Positions 52,873-61,761 of a stretch of 64,000 nt of DNA are shown here, in pieces; the first letter of the stretch is position 1, and every line of letters begins with the position of its first letter. Origin of the DNA: Hymenobacter sublimis (GTDB lineage: Bacteria > Bacteroidota > Bacteroidia > Cytophagales > Hymenobacteraceae); the NCBI RefSeq assembly GCF_023101345.1, contig NZ_CP095848.1:1177501-1241500 (forward strand), in the 5' to 3' direction. The translations under genes and the position numbers were made by a program. The notes beneath the pieces were generated by a model. It did not search any database. It was given only the letters and a program-made list of their open reading frames with translations, and was not told the origin of the DNA.

Positions 52873-54525
52873 ATGAAACACCTGGTAGCCAAAATTCACC
52901 CCGACGATAACGTGCTCGTGGCCCTCACGGACCTGCCCATCGGCACGCCCGTCACCTGGGACGGCACCACCGTCACGACTACCGACAAGATACCGGCCAA
53001 GCACAAGCTGGCCCTGCAGTTCCTGGCCCCCGGCGACCCGGTGCACATGTACGGGGTGCTGGTGGGCACGGCCCGCGAAGCCATTGGGGTAGGCGGCCTG
53101 CTGACCACCAGCAACATCCGGCACGCTACCGACAGCTACGACGAGCACCACCAGCGCCGCCAGGACTGGCAGGCCCCGGACGTAACCAAGTGGCAGGAGC
53201 GCACCTTTATGGGTTTCCACCGCCCCGATGGCCAGGTGGGTACGGCCAACTACTGGTTGGTGATTCCGCTGGTATTCTGCGAAAACCGCAACATTCAGGT
53301 GCTGGAAGAAGCCCTGGTGAATGACCTCGGCTACGCCCGCCGCAAAAGCTACCAACCCCAGACTCAGGAACTGATTTCGCTGCTGCAGGCTGGTAAGTCG
53401 GTAGAAGAAATTCTGGCCACGGACCTGCACTCGGCGGAAAATGGCCACCAGAAGCCCCGGCTGTTCCCTAACGTGGACGGCATCCGGTTTCTGAGCCACG
53501 AGGGCGGTTGCGGTGGCATTCGCCAGGATGCCCAAACCCTGTGCGGGCTACTCGCGGGCTACATCACCCACCCCAACGTGGCCGGCGCTACGGTCTTGAG
53601 CCTGGGCTGCCAGAACGCACAGGTGAGCATGTTGCAGGACGAAATCAATAAGCGCAGCCCTAACTTCCAGAAGCCGCTTTACATCCTGGAGCAGCAGAAA
53701 ATCGGGACCGAGGAAGCCCTAGTTAGTACCGCCCTGCGCCAGACGTTTGCCGGCCTGATGATGGCCAACCAGGTAACGCGCCAGCCAGCTCCGCTCAGCA
53801 AGCTGTGCATTGGGCTAGAGTGCGGCGGTTCCGACGGCTTCTCGGGCATCTCGGCTAACCCCGCCGTGGGCCACGTTTCGGATTTGCTGGTGGCTCTGGG
53901 CGGCTCGGTTATCCTGGCCGAGTTCCCGGAGCTGTGCGGGGTAGAGCAGGAGCTAGTGGACCGCTCCGTGGACACCGCCACGGCTGAACGCTTCAGCTCC
54001 CTGATGAAAGCCTACGGCGACTCGGCGGTGGCCGTGGGTTCCGGCTTCGACATGAACCCCTCACCCGGCAACATCCGCGACGGACTAATCACCGACGCCA
54101 TGAAATCGGCCGGGGCGGCCCGTAAGGGCGGTTCCTCACCCGTAGTAGCCGTGCTCGACTACCCCGAGCTGGTCACCAAACCCGGCCTGAACCTGCTCTG
54201 CACCCCCGGCAACGACGTGGAATCGACGACGGCGGAAGTAGGCTCGGGCGCTACCGTGGTGCTGTTTACCACGGGCCTGGGCACGCCCACCGGCAACCCC
54301 ATTGCCCCGGTGGTGAAGATTTCCAGCAACACGGCCCTGGCCCGGCGCATGCCCGACATCATCGACCTGAACACCGGCACCGTCATCGACGGCGAAGAAA
54401 CCATTGAGCAAGCTGGTGAGCGTATTCTCGACTACGTCATCCGCGTGGCCAGCGGGGAAGAGGTAGCCGCCGTGCGCCACGGCCAAACCGATTTCATCCC
54501 CTGGAAACGCGGCGTTTCGCTGTAA
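52873..54525 (+). CDS. uxaA: Altronate dehydratase
   Basis: A 550-residue full-length UxaA that dehydrates D-altronate to 2-keto-3-deoxygluconate. The N-terminal SAF-like domain (HPDDNVLVALTDLPIGTPV; KHKLALQFLAPGDPVHMYG) is joined to the catalytic domain (GFHRPDGQVGTANYWLVIPL; FLSHEGGCGGIRQDA; CIGLECGGSDGFSGISANPA; LCTPGNDVESTTAEVGSGA). The ATG at 52873 begins MKHLVAKIHPDD, typical of the family; the frame upstream runs into the inverted repeat. It lies between two copies of that repeat. Confidence 0.95.
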   Translation: MKHLVAKIHPDDNVLVALTDLPIGTPVTWDGTTVTTTDKIPAKHKLALQFLAPGDPVHMYGVLVGTAREAIGVGGLLTTSNIRHATDSYDEHHQRRQDWQAPDVTKWQERTFMGFHRPDGQVGTANYWLVIPLVFCENRNIQVLEEALVNDLGYARRKSYQPQTQELISLLQAGKSVEEILATDLHSAENGHQKPRLFPNVDGIRFLSHEGGCGGIRQDAQTLCGLLAGYITHPNVAGATVLSLGCQNAQVSMLQDEINKRSPNFQKPLYILEQQKIGTEEALVSTALRQTFAGLMMANQVTRQPAPLSKLCIGLECGGSDGFSGISANPAVGHVSDLLVALGGSVILAEFPELCGVEQELVDRSVDTATAERFSSLMKAYGDSAVAVGSGFDMNPSPGNIRDGLITDAMKSAGAARKGGSSPVVAVLDYPELVTKPGLNLLCTPGNDVESTTAEVGSGATVVLFTTGLGTPTGNPIAPVVKISSNTALARRMPDIIDLNTGTVIDGEETIEQAGERILDYVIRVASGEEVAAVRHGQTDFIPWKRGVSL

Positions 54526-54550
54526 ACCAGACCGTAGAACAGCCCCCAGA

Positions 54551-54588
54551 ACGTCATGCTGAGCTTGTCGAAGCATCTCGCGTGCTGA
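54551..54588. repeat. Half copy of the GTCATGCTGAGC repeat
   Basis: ACGTCATGCTGAGCTTGTCG then AAGCATCTCGCGTG is one arm of the palindrome found complete at 57526-57628. It directly precedes copy 2 of the GAGACGCG element. A more decayed arm (CGTCCTGCTGGCGCAGGAAG) lies at about 56327-56355 before copy 3. Confidence 0.7.
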
Positions 54589-54599
54589 TACCAGAACGA

Positions 54600-54702
54600 C
54601 TGTAGAGACGCGACACTTCGCGTCTCGGCGCCAGAACAACTAGGACCGCACACCTTAAACAACCTCAGCAACGACGAGACGCGAAGTGTCGCGTCTCTAC
54701 AG
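54600..54702. repeat. GAGACGCG inverted repeat, copy 2
   Basis: Perfect 27-bp arms, 54600-54626 (CTGTAGAGACGCGACACTTC...) and 54676-54702, with a 49-bp spacer that differs from copy 1. It sits between uxaA and uxaC, upstream of the proposed uxaC operator. Confidence 0.92.
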
Positions 54703-54735
54703 CCAGGCAATTACCCTAACCTACTCCTTGCCGAC

Positions 54736-54751
54736 CGGCATCGTTTGCGTA
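54736..54751 (+). promoter_or_regulatory. Putative pectin-regulon operator 4 (uxaC)
   Basis: CGGCATCGTTTGCGTA, 15 of 16 bases as in the kduI site and 14 of 16 as in the lacI-kduD site. It is about 115 bp upstream of the uxaC start codon, beyond the inverted repeat, as expected for a separately regulated promoter. Confidence 0.6.
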
Positions 54752-54865
54752 GAAAAACTTGCCTGCTGCCGCCAAAAACGGCCTGTTCTGGCTCCAGTCC
54801 GAATACCTTTACTTATCCCGCCACCCACCAATCTGCGGGTACCGCCCACTTCATTCGAGTTGATT

Positions 54866-56302
54866 ATGAAGCCCTTTCTCAACGACGATTTTCTGCTGCA
54901 AACGGCCACGGCCAGCACGCTCTACCACGAGTATGCCAAGCAGATGCCCATCATCGACTACCACAATCACCTGCTGCCCGACCAGATTGCGGAGGACAAG
55001 CAGTTTGATACCATCACCCAAGTGTGGCTCTACGGCGACCATTACAAGTGGCGCGCCATGCGGGCCAACGGCATCCCGGAACGCTACATCACCGGCGACG
55101 CTTCGGACTGGGAGAAGTTTGAAAAATGGGCCGAAACGGTGCCCCAAACCGTGCGCAACCCCCTTTACCACTGGACTCACCTGGAGCTACAGCGCTACTT
55201 CGGCATCACGGAGCTGCTGAACAAGGATAGCGCCCGTCGCATCTACGACCAGTGCAACGAGCTGCTGCGCACCCCCGAGTATTCGGTGCGCAACCTGCTG
55301 CGCCGCATGAACGTGGAAACCCTCTGCACCACCGACGACCCTTCGGATTCCCTGGAGCACCACCGCGCCATTCAGGAAAGCGGCTTCGAGGTGCAGGTGC
55401 TACCCACCTTCCGCCCCGACAAGGCCATGGCCCCGGAAGATGCCGCTAGCTACAACGCCTACCTCGACAAGCTGGGCCAATCAGCGGCCGTGGACATTCA
55501 GACCTACCACGACTTGAAAGCGGCTCTACGCCTGCGCCATGACTACTTTGCGGCCCTAGGCTGCCGCTTGTCGGACCACGGCCTGGAGCAGATTTACGCC
55601 GCTGACTACACCGACGCCGAAATCAGCGCCATCTTCGCCAAGGTGCGAGGAGGGGAGACGCTGGGCGAGCAGGAAATCCTGAAATTCAAATCGGCCATGC
55701 TGGTGCTGCTGGCCGAAATGGACTGGGAGAAAGGCTGGACCCAGCAGTTCCACCTCGGCGCCCTGCGCAACAACAACTCCCGCATGCTGCGCGAACTGGG
55801 CCCCGACACCGGCTGGGACTCCATTGGCGACTTTGCCCAGGGCCGCGCCCTGTCCAGCTTCCTCAACCGCCTCGACGGGCAGGATAAGCTGGCCAAAACC
55901 ATCCTTTACAACCTGAACCCCGCCGATAACGAGCTGATTGCTACCATGATTGGTAACTTCAACGATGGCTCGGTGGCCGGTAAAGTGCAGTTCGGCTCGG
56001 GCTGGTGGTTCCTGGACCAGAAGGACGGCATGGAAAAGCAAATCAACGCCCTGAGCAACATGGGCCTGCTGAGCCGTTTCGTGGGCATGCTCACCGATTC
56101 CCGCTCCTTCCTGTCCTACCCCCGCCACGAGTACTTCCGCCGCGTGCTCTGCAACCTCTTCGGCACCGACGTGGAAAACGGCGAGCTGCCCGCGGATATG
56201 GAGCTGCTGGGCGGCATCATCCAGAACATCTGCTACGGCAACGCCAAGGAGTACTTCGGTTTCGCCACGGTAGCCCAGCCGATTGAAACGGCGGTGGTCT
56301 AG
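54866..56302 (+). CDS. uxaC: Glucuronate/galacturonate isomerase
   Basis: A 478-residue uronate isomerase that converts D-galacturonate to D-tagaturonate. It starts MKPFLNDDFLLQTATASTLY and carries the metal site IIDYHNHLLPDQIAED and TQVWLYGDHYKWRAMRANG, diagnostic for UxaC, plus ETLCTTDDPSDSLEHH. The ATG at 54866 is chosen by family comparison; the frame from 54686 runs through the repeat and operator and is not coding. The gene begins a possible sub-operon uxaC-kdgK-kdgA-exuT. Confidence 0.96.
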   Translation: MKPFLNDDFLLQTATASTLYHEYAKQMPIIDYHNHLLPDQIAEDKQFDTITQVWLYGDHYKWRAMRANGIPERYITGDASDWEKFEKWAETVPQTVRNPLYHWTHLELQRYFGITELLNKDSARRIYDQCNELLRTPEYSVRNLLRRMNVETLCTTDDPSDSLEHHRAIQESGFEVQVLPTFRPDKAMAPEDAASYNAYLDKLGQSAAVDIQTYHDLKAALRLRHDYFAALGCRLSDHGLEQIYAADYTDAEISAIFAKVRGGETLGEQEILKFKSAMLVLLAEMDWEKGWTQQFHLGALRNNNSRMLRELGPDTGWDSIGDFAQGRALSSFLNRLDGQDKLAKTILYNLNPADNELIATMIGNFNDGSVAGKVQFGSGWWFLDQKDGMEKQINALSNMGLLSRFVGMLTDSRSFLSYPRHEYFRRVLCNLFGTDVENGELPADMELLGGIIQNICYGNAKEYFGFATVAQPIETAVV

Positions 56303-56368
56303 TTCTGAAAGTCATTAGCGCGCGTCCTGCTGGCGCAGGAAGCATCTCGCTTGTTAAGGCCAGAACGA

Positions 56369-56469
56369 TGTAGAGACGCGACACTTCGCGTCTCGAATTC
56401 AGAACGACCTGTAACGTACGGTCATAACAACATCAGCAACGGGAAGACGCAAAGTGTTGCGTCTCTACA
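56369..56469. repeat. GAGACGCG inverted repeat, copy 3 (imperfect)
   Basis: Left arm 56369-56394 (TGTAGAGACGCGACACTTCG...) is identical to copies 1 and 2; the right arm 56443-56469 has changes (GAAGACGCAAAGTGTTGCGT). The spacer includes AACATCAGCAACG, similar to AACCTCAGCAACG in copy 2, so the two copies share spacer sequence too. It sits between uxaC and kdgK. Confidence 0.85.
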
Positions 56470-56502
56470 TCCTGCAACGACTCAACCCCCTCGTTCCTTT
56501 CC

Positions 56503-57513
56503 ATGAAGCAAGTTGTCACCTTTGGTGAAATCATGATGCGGTTGTCGCCGCCGTTGAACTACCGGTTGTCGCAGGCCAGCTCCCTGGAAATCACCTACGG
56601 CGGCGGGGATGCCAACGTGGCAGCGGCCCTGGCTTACTTGGGCGTGCCGGCGGCTCACGCGGGCTGTTTCCCGGATAATGCCGTGGGGCGGGCCGCGGCC
56701 CAGCAGTTTCAGCACCACGGCGTAGACATGCGCCATTGCGTATTTCAGGGGCAGCGCCTGGGCCTGTACTTCCTGGAAGTGGGCGCTTCCCTGCGGGCCA
56801 GCCGCATCGTCTACGACCGGTACGATTCGGCTTTCGCCAACCTGCAGCCGGAGTGGTTTAACTGGGACGAGATTTTCAGCAACGCCCAGCTTTTTCACTG
56901 GACGGGCATCACGCCCGCCATATCCGCCACGGCGGCGCAGGCTACGCAAGAGGCCATTGCGGCCGCCCGGCGGCTGGGCCTTACGGTTTCAGCCGATGTG
57001 AATTACCGCCGCAACCTGTGGCAGTACGGGCAGCGGGCCCAAGACGTAATGCCCGACCTGGTGGCCGGCTGCGACCTGGTGGTGTGCACCGAAGGCGACG
57101 CGGAAGATCTGTTCGGCATCAAGGCGGAAGCCGGAGCTGAGAACAGCTTCGTGTCGATGAGCCAACAGCTGATTCGGCGCTTCCCCCAGATTCAGCAGGT
57201 TATTGCTACCCGCCGCGAAACCCAGAGTGCCTCGCACGAGCGGATTAAGGGCATTGCCTTCAGCGGCGGCCAGTACCACGAAACCGAGTTCTTCGACATC
57301 AACCCGGTGGTGGACCGCATTGGCGGGGGCGACTCCTTCATTTCCGGCTTCATCTACGGGCAGCTTACGTACCCTACCCTGCAAGAGGCCCTGACGTTTG
57401 CCACGGCCGCTTCCGCCCTCAAGCACACTATTCACGGCGACATCAACCTGGTGACAGCCGCCGAAGTGGAGCATATCGTGGCCGGCAATACGTCGGGCCG
57501 CTTGCTTCGGTAG
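56503..57513 (+). CDS. kdgK: 2-keto-3-deoxygluconate kinase
   Basis: A 336-residue PfkB/ribokinase-family sugar kinase. It phosphorylates KDG to KDPG, joining the kduD and uxaA branches. It starts MKQVVTFGEIMMRLSPPLNY, with YGGGDANVAAALAYLG (substrate site) and the ATP/catalytic block DRIGGGDSFISGFIYG near residue 270. Its place between uxaC and the KDPG aldolase gene supports KDG as substrate rather than fructose or another sugar. Confidence 0.93.
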   Translation: MKQVVTFGEIMMRLSPPLNYRLSQASSLEITYGGGDANVAAALAYLGVPAAHAGCFPDNAVGRAAAQQFQHHGVDMRHCVFQGQRLGLYFLEVGASLRASRIVYDRYDSAFANLQPEWFNWDEIFSNAQLFHWTGITPAISATAAQATQEAIAAARRLGLTVSADVNYRRNLWQYGQRAQDVMPDLVAGCDLVVCTEGDAEDLFGIKAEAGAENSFVSMSQQLIRRFPQIQQVIATRRETQSASHERIKGIAFSGGQYHETEFFDINPVVDRIGGGDSFISGFIYGQLTYPTLQEALTFATAASALKHTIHGDINLVTAAEVEHIVAGNTSGRLLR

Positions 57514-57525
57514 GAGTAAGAGTAG

Positions 57526-57628
57526 TGTCATGCTGAGCGAAGTCGAAGCATCTCTACCTCTGGCTATATCAATAAAGGTAGCATTGCAACGAAGCGGTAG
57601 AGATGCTTCGACTTCGCTCAGCATGACA
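57526..57628. repeat. GTCATGCTGAGC inverted repeat, complete copy
   Basis: Perfect 33-bp arms, 57526-57558 (TGTCATGCTGAGCGAAGTCG...) and 57596-57628, with a 37-bp spacer, between kdgK and kdgA. Such GTCATGCTGAGCGAAG...GAAGCATCTC palindromes are, to my knowledge, widespread between genes of Hymenobacter-like genomes. It ends 28 bp before the chosen kdgA start. Confidence 0.92.
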
Positions 57629-57656
57629 ATGATTATTGATGATTAACGTAAACAAC

Positions 57657-58313
57657 ATGTCCCGATTCTCTTCCGCCGCTGCCCTGGAAACCGTTCTGCA
57701 CTACCCCGTGGTACCGGTGTTCTACCACGCCGATGCGGCCTATACCAAGCGCATCCTGCAGGCCTGCTACGCGGGTGGGCTGCGCGTGTTTGAGTTTACC
57801 AACCGCGGCGCCAACGCCTTTGAGGTGTTCCAGGAACTGGTCCCGTTCGTGCAGGAGAATTGCCCGGACATGCTGCTGGGTATCGGCACGATTTACACGG
57901 CGGCGGATGCCGAGCGGTTCATTCAGGCCGGGGCCGATTTCGTGGTGCAGCCCTGCCTGACGGCGGAAGTGGCCGAAGTGTGCCGCCAGCACGGTACGCC
58001 CTGGCTGCCCGGCACCATGACCATTTCGGAAGTGTACCAGGCTACCCAGCTCGGGGCGGCCATCGTCAAGATTTTCCCCGGTAACGTGCTGGGCCCCGGT
58101 TTCATCAAAAGCCTGCGCGGCCCTATGCCCACGGTGCCGCTGATGGTGACGGGCGGGGTAGAGCCCACCGAAGACAGTCTGCGCGAATGGTTTACGGCCG
58201 GCGTGAACGTGGTAGGCATGGGCTCCCAGCTCTTCAAAAATGCCGATGATACCGAGGCCCTGAGCCGGCAGATTGTCAGTCTGCTCACCTTCGTCGATAC
58301 ACTGAAAAAGTAA
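57657..58313 (+). CDS. kdgA: KDPG/KHG aldolase
   Basis: A 218-residue class I aldolase that cleaves KDPG to pyruvate and glyceraldehyde 3-phosphate. The Schiff-base Lys138 is in AAIVKIFPGNVLGPGF; FEFTNRGANAFEVFQELVPF, LGIGTIYTAADAERFI and PLMVTGGVEPTEDSLREWF are further family blocks. ATG at 57657 (MSRFSSAAALETV) is chosen; ATG at 57639 in the same frame would add six residues. It completes the KDG pathway begun by kdgK and is followed 77 bp later by the transporter gene. Confidence 0.94.
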   Translation: MSRFSSAAALETVLHYPVVPVFYHADAAYTKRILQACYAGGLRVFEFTNRGANAFEVFQELVPFVQENCPDMLLGIGTIYTAADAERFIQAGADFVVQPCLTAEVAEVCRQHGTPWLPGTMTISEVYQATQLGAAIVKIFPGNVLGPGFIKSLRGPMPTVPLMVTGGVEPTEDSLREWFTAGVNVVGMGSQLFKNADDTEALSRQIVSLLTFVDTLKK

Positions 58314-58390
58314 GATTTCCCGCCTTGCTTTTGCCTTCGGGCGCCCGTTGCCTTCCCTAGAGTATCTCCCACCGAATTCCCTCGAACTCG

Positions 58391-59764
58391 ATGATACAAA
58401 CCTCACCCGCCACCCCGGCCGCTTCCACGGCTACGCCCGGGGCCACCGGCATGGGCAAGTACCGCTGGACCATCTGCGCCCTGGTGTTTTTTGCTACTAC
58501 GGTCAACTACCTCGACCGCGCGGTTATTTCCCTGCTCAAGCCCTACCTCGAAACCGAGTTTCACTGGAACGCCGGCGACTACGCCAACATCGAAATTGCC
58601 TTCAAGCTGGCGTACTCCTTCGGGATGCTGGGGGTAGGGCGCATCATCGATAAGCTGGGTACGAAAATCGGCTATGCCCTTTCCACATTCCTGTGGAGCA
58701 TTGCCGCCATTGGGCACGCCTTCGTGAGCAGCACCTTTGGCTTTAGCGTGGCGCGGGCGTTTCTGGGTGTAACTGAAGCTGGCAACTTTCCCGCCGCCAT
58801 CAAAACTACCGCCGAGTGGTTTCCGCAGAAAGAACGGGCGCTGGCTACGGGCATCTTCAACTCGGGCTCCAACGTGGGCGCCATCATTGCCCCGCTAACG
58901 GTGCCTTTGATTGCCGAAACCATCGGCTGGAAATGGGCCTTTATCATCACCGGGGCCATGGGCTTCGTCTGGCTGGCCTTGTGGTTCTGGCTGTACGAAG
59001 TGCCCGCCCGCCACGCCAAGCTCACCCAAGCCGAGTTCGACTACATTCACAGCGACGTGGACGATTTGGCGGCGGCCTCTATTGAGACCCAGCCCAAAGT
59101 TTCCTGGTTTAAGCTCCTCACGTTCCGCCAGACCTGGGGCTTCGTGCTGGGCAAGTTCCTGACCGACCCAGTGTGGTGGTTCTACCTGTTCTGGCTGCCC
59201 GATTTCCTTAACAAGCAGTACGGCCTGAAAGGTACCGACGTGGCCCTGCCCGTGGCTATGGTGTACATGCTTTCAAGCATCGGAAGCGTAGGGGGCGGCT
59301 GGATTCCCTTGAACTTTATCCGCAAGGGCTGGGCGCCGTTCCGGGCCCGCAAAACCAGCATGCTACTGATTGCCCTGTGCGTATTCCCGATTGTATTTGC
59401 CCAGCAGCTCGGGCAGATTAACATGTGGCTGGCGGTGCTGGTCATCGGCATTGCCGCCGCGGCCCACCAGGCCTGGAGCGCCAACATCTTCACCACCGTA
59501 TCGGACATGTTCCCGAAGCGGGCGGTGGCTTCCGTAACCGGCATTGGCGGCATGGCCGGCGGCTTGGGCGGCATTCTGCTCTCGGCCCTGGTGCAGAAGC
59601 GCATGTTCGTGTACTACGAAAGCATCGGGCAGCTGGATAAGGCCTATTTCATCATGTTCCTGATCTGCGGTGGGGCCTACCTGCTGGCCTGGGTGCTGAT
59701 GCACTTCCTGGCCCCCACCATGAAGCAAATCAACCTGGATGAACCTGCCGCGGCAGCCCAATAA
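58391..59764 (+). CDS. MFS hexuronate transporter (ExuT-like)
   Basis: A 457-residue transporter of the anion:cation symporter branch of the major facilitator superfamily with 12 predicted helices. KYRWTICALVFFATTVNYLD and the following DRAVISLLKPYL, GMLGVGRIIDKLG, and EAGNFPAAIKTTAEWFPQKE are typical of ExuT/GudP. It should import galacturonate or glucuronate across the inner membrane. The pectin context supports galacturonate. The N-terminal tail of about 20 residues is Thr/Ala/Pro-rich. Confidence 0.9.
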   Translation: MIQTSPATPAASTATPGATGMGKYRWTICALVFFATTVNYLDRAVISLLKPYLETEFHWNAGDYANIEIAFKLAYSFGMLGVGRIIDKLGTKIGYALSTFLWSIAAIGHAFVSSTFGFSVARAFLGVTEAGNFPAAIKTTAEWFPQKERALATGIFNSGSNVGAIIAPLTVPLIAETIGWKWAFIITGAMGFVWLALWFWLYEVPARHAKLTQAEFDYIHSDVDDLAAASIETQPKVSWFKLLTFRQTWGFVLGKFLTDPVWWFYLFWLPDFLNKQYGLKGTDVALPVAMVYMLSSIGSVGGGWIPLNFIRKGWAPFRARKTSMLLIALCVFPIVFAQQLGQINMWLAVLVIGIAAAAHQAWSANIFTTVSDMFPKRAVASVTGIGGMAGGLGGILLSALVQKRMFVYYESIGQLDKAYFIMFLICGGAYLLAWVLMHFLAPTMKQINLDEPAAAAQ

Positions 59765-59783
59765 CCTCTTGACTTTCTGCGCT

Positions 59784-60257
59784 ATGAAAAAAATGCATCT
59801 GCTGCTCGTGCTGCTGTGGCTGGCCCTGCCCGTCCTCACTTTCGCCCAGTCGAAAAAAGACCAAGCGGCGGCCAAGGAGGTAGAGGCCCTGGAGCGCCAG
59901 CGCTTTGAGGCCCAGGTAAAAAAGGACTATACCGTGCTGGAAAAAGTCTTTGCCGATGACCTCGTGTACACCCACTCCAACGGCAAGCAGAACAACAAGC
60001 AGGAGTACATCCAGAGCATTCGGGATGGCAAAAGCCAGTACGACAAGATTGACGTGGAAGCCCTGAACGTGCGCGCCTACAACGACGGTAAAGCTGCCGT
60101 AGTCAACGGTACCATCACCATCACCCTCCCCAACAAGCCCGACGGCTCCCCCAATCTGGCCTACCTCAAATACGTGGTGGTGCAAGTCAAGAACCCGAAA
60201 AAAGGCTGGCAGGTAGTGCTCTGGCAAAGCCAGAAACAGCCCGAAGCCAAAAGCTAG
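59784..60257 (+). CDS. Secreted NTF2-like (DUF4440-type) protein
   Basis: A 157-residue protein with a signal peptide (MKKMHLLLVLLWLALPVLTF, cleavage after AQ) and a small SnoaL/NTF2-like domain: VEALERQRFEAQVKKDYTVL, KVFADDLVYTHSNGKQNNKQ, EYIQSIRDGKSQYDKI and a final strand GWQVVLWQSQ. These domains often bind small ligands or act as isomerases or dehydratases, but the function here is unknown. It lies 19 bp after the transporter gene, so co-transcription with the pectin genes is likely. Confidence 0.82.
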   Translation: MKKMHLLLVLLWLALPVLTFAQSKKDQAAAKEVEALERQRFEAQVKKDYTVLEKVFADDLVYTHSNGKQNNKQEYIQSIRDGKSQYDKIDVEALNVRAYNDGKAAVVNGTITITLPNKPDGSPNLAYLKYVVVQVKNPKKGWQVVLWQSQKQPEAKS

Positions 60258-60311
60258 GGTAGGGAGGTGTAGAGGCACATCTTTGCGTTCCAGTTCTTAG
60301 ACAACTCTGGC

Positions 60312-60440
60312 TGTCATTCCGAGCGAAGCGAGGAATCTGGGTTAGCCTCTAGTAGCACACCCAGATTCCTCGCTCCGCTTGGAATGACAAACCACGCAAC
60401 ATCAGCTGACGAGCGAGGCGCGAAGCCGCGTCTCTATAGC
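60312..60440. repeat. GTCATTCCGAGC inverted repeat plus GAGACGCG fragment
   Basis: Arms 60312-60341 (TGTCATTCCGAGCGAAGCGA...) and 60360-60389 are reverse complements with two mismatches and an 18-bp spacer. Right after (about 60403-60440) CGAGGCGCGAAGCCGCGTCTC is a degenerate piece of the GAGACGCG element. The 339-bp gap between the NTF2-like gene and fbp holds no gene that I can see. A related degenerate copy lies at 48515-48609. Confidence 0.85.
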
Positions 60441-60596
60441 GGCTTAACGGTACGCAGTCAGGCTTTTACTTCTTCATCATTCAGCTTACCCCACCAGACC
60501 TCGCGGCGGCTTTTCCAAGGCACAAGGGCTTTCCAGCCTTCCTGCTTTTGCATAGTGACGGCGTAGGCTGCGGGGCCTTCTGCACCCATATCGCCC

Positions 60597-61637
60597 ATGA
60601 ATATTTCTACTGAAAACACGATTGCTCAGCCAGTTGGCACTACCCTGGAGCGCTACATCATGCGCAAGCAGGCCGAGTTTCGGTTTGCCACCGGCGAGCT
60701 GAGTCAGCTGCTGCGCGACATTGCCTTGGCCGGCAAAATTGTGAACCGGGAAGTAAACCGGGCGGGCCTGACCACCATCATTGGCAGCATGGGTCAGCAG
60801 AACGTGCAGGGCGAGGCCCAGCAGAAGCTCGATGTGGAAGCCAACATCCGCTTTATCCGGGCCCTGACCAACGGGGGCGAGGCCTGCGCCGTGCTCAGCG
60901 AGGAAGAGGACGACATCATCCACACGGGTAACGCCCAGGGCAAGTACGTGGTGGCCATTGACCCCCTGGATGGCTCCTCCAACATCGACGTGAACATCAG
61001 CATTGGCACCATTTTCAGCATCTACCGGCGCGTGTCGAAGGTAGGGGAGGCGGCCACCCGGGAGGACTTTTTGCAGGGCGGCCGGCGGCAGGTGGCGGCC
61101 GGCTACATTTTGTACGGCTCCAGCACCATGCTGGTGTACACCACCGGCCACGGGGTAGCCGGCTTTACCTACGAAAACTCCCTGGGCGAATTCTTTCTTT
61201 CCCATCCCAATATTACCATCCCGACCTCTGGCACGGTGTTCAGCTGCAACGAAGGGTACTGGTTCGACTACCCCCAGTACGTGCGCGACTACCTGACCCA
61301 GTGCAAGCGCGAGGGTCAGAGTGGCCGCTACGTGGGCTCGTTGGTGGCTGACTACCACCGCAACCTGCTCACCGGGGGCATTTATTTGTACCCGCCCACC
61401 GGCAAGAACCCCAATGGGAAGCTGCGGGTGCTGTACGAGGCTTTCCCGCTGGCCTTCCTGATTGAGCAAGCCGGCGGCCGCGCCGAGTCGGGTACGGGGT
61501 CCATCCTGGATATTGTGGCTACGGAGTTTCACCAGCGTACGCCCTTGTTTGTGGGCTCGCCGGCTTTGGTAGAAAGGTTGTTGGGCGAGACGGAGGTAGT
61601 ACCAAAGGAAGAAAGCGTAGAACAAAATCACGCCTAA
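60597..61637 (+). CDS. fbp: Class I fructose-1,6-bisphosphatase
   Basis: A 346-residue phosphatase that removes the 1-phosphate of fructose 1,6-bisphosphate in gluconeogenesis. The metal site DPLDGSSN is at 122-129, preceded by [13 protein letters not shown] and followed by [16 protein letters not shown] sequence ([14 protein letters not shown]); [20 protein letters not shown] is the C-terminal phosphate-binding block. Length fits. Growth on uronates yields only C3 units, so FBPase is needed to make hexose phosphates; its place after the pectin genes makes sense. Confidence 0.95.
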   Translation: MNISTENTIAQPVGTTLERYIMRKQAEFRFATGELSQLLRDIALAGKIVNREVNRAGLTTIIGSMGQQNVQGEAQQKLDVEANIRFIRALTNGGEACAVLSEEEDDIIHTGNAQGKYVVAIDPLDGSSNIDVNISIGTIFSIYRRVSKVGEAATREDFLQGGRRQVAAGYILYGSSTMLVYTTGHGVAGFTYENSLGEFFLSHPNITIPTSGTVFSCNEGYWFDYPQYVRDYLTQCKREGQSGRYVGSLVADYHRNLLTGGIYLYPPTGKNPNGKLRVLYEAFPLAFLIEQAGGRAESGTGSILDIVATEFHQRTPLFVGSPALVERLLGETEVVPKEESVEQNHA

Positions 61638-61761
61638 TCTGCTTACTTAGCCCGGCCGGCTCCGTATGGCCGTAACCGTGTGCCTGCTGGTCGCGAGCCG
61701 GTACTTTGTTTGTGTGCAACGCCTTCCTCACGGGTGGTTGCCATCCTACTCTTTCCCAACC

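Noticed and set aside
52745..57628. The palindromes as ordinary terminators
   Set aside because: Arms of 27-33 bp with 37-49 bp spacers and no T-run differ from the clear intrinsic terminators elsewhere in the window; they may still affect transcript ends.
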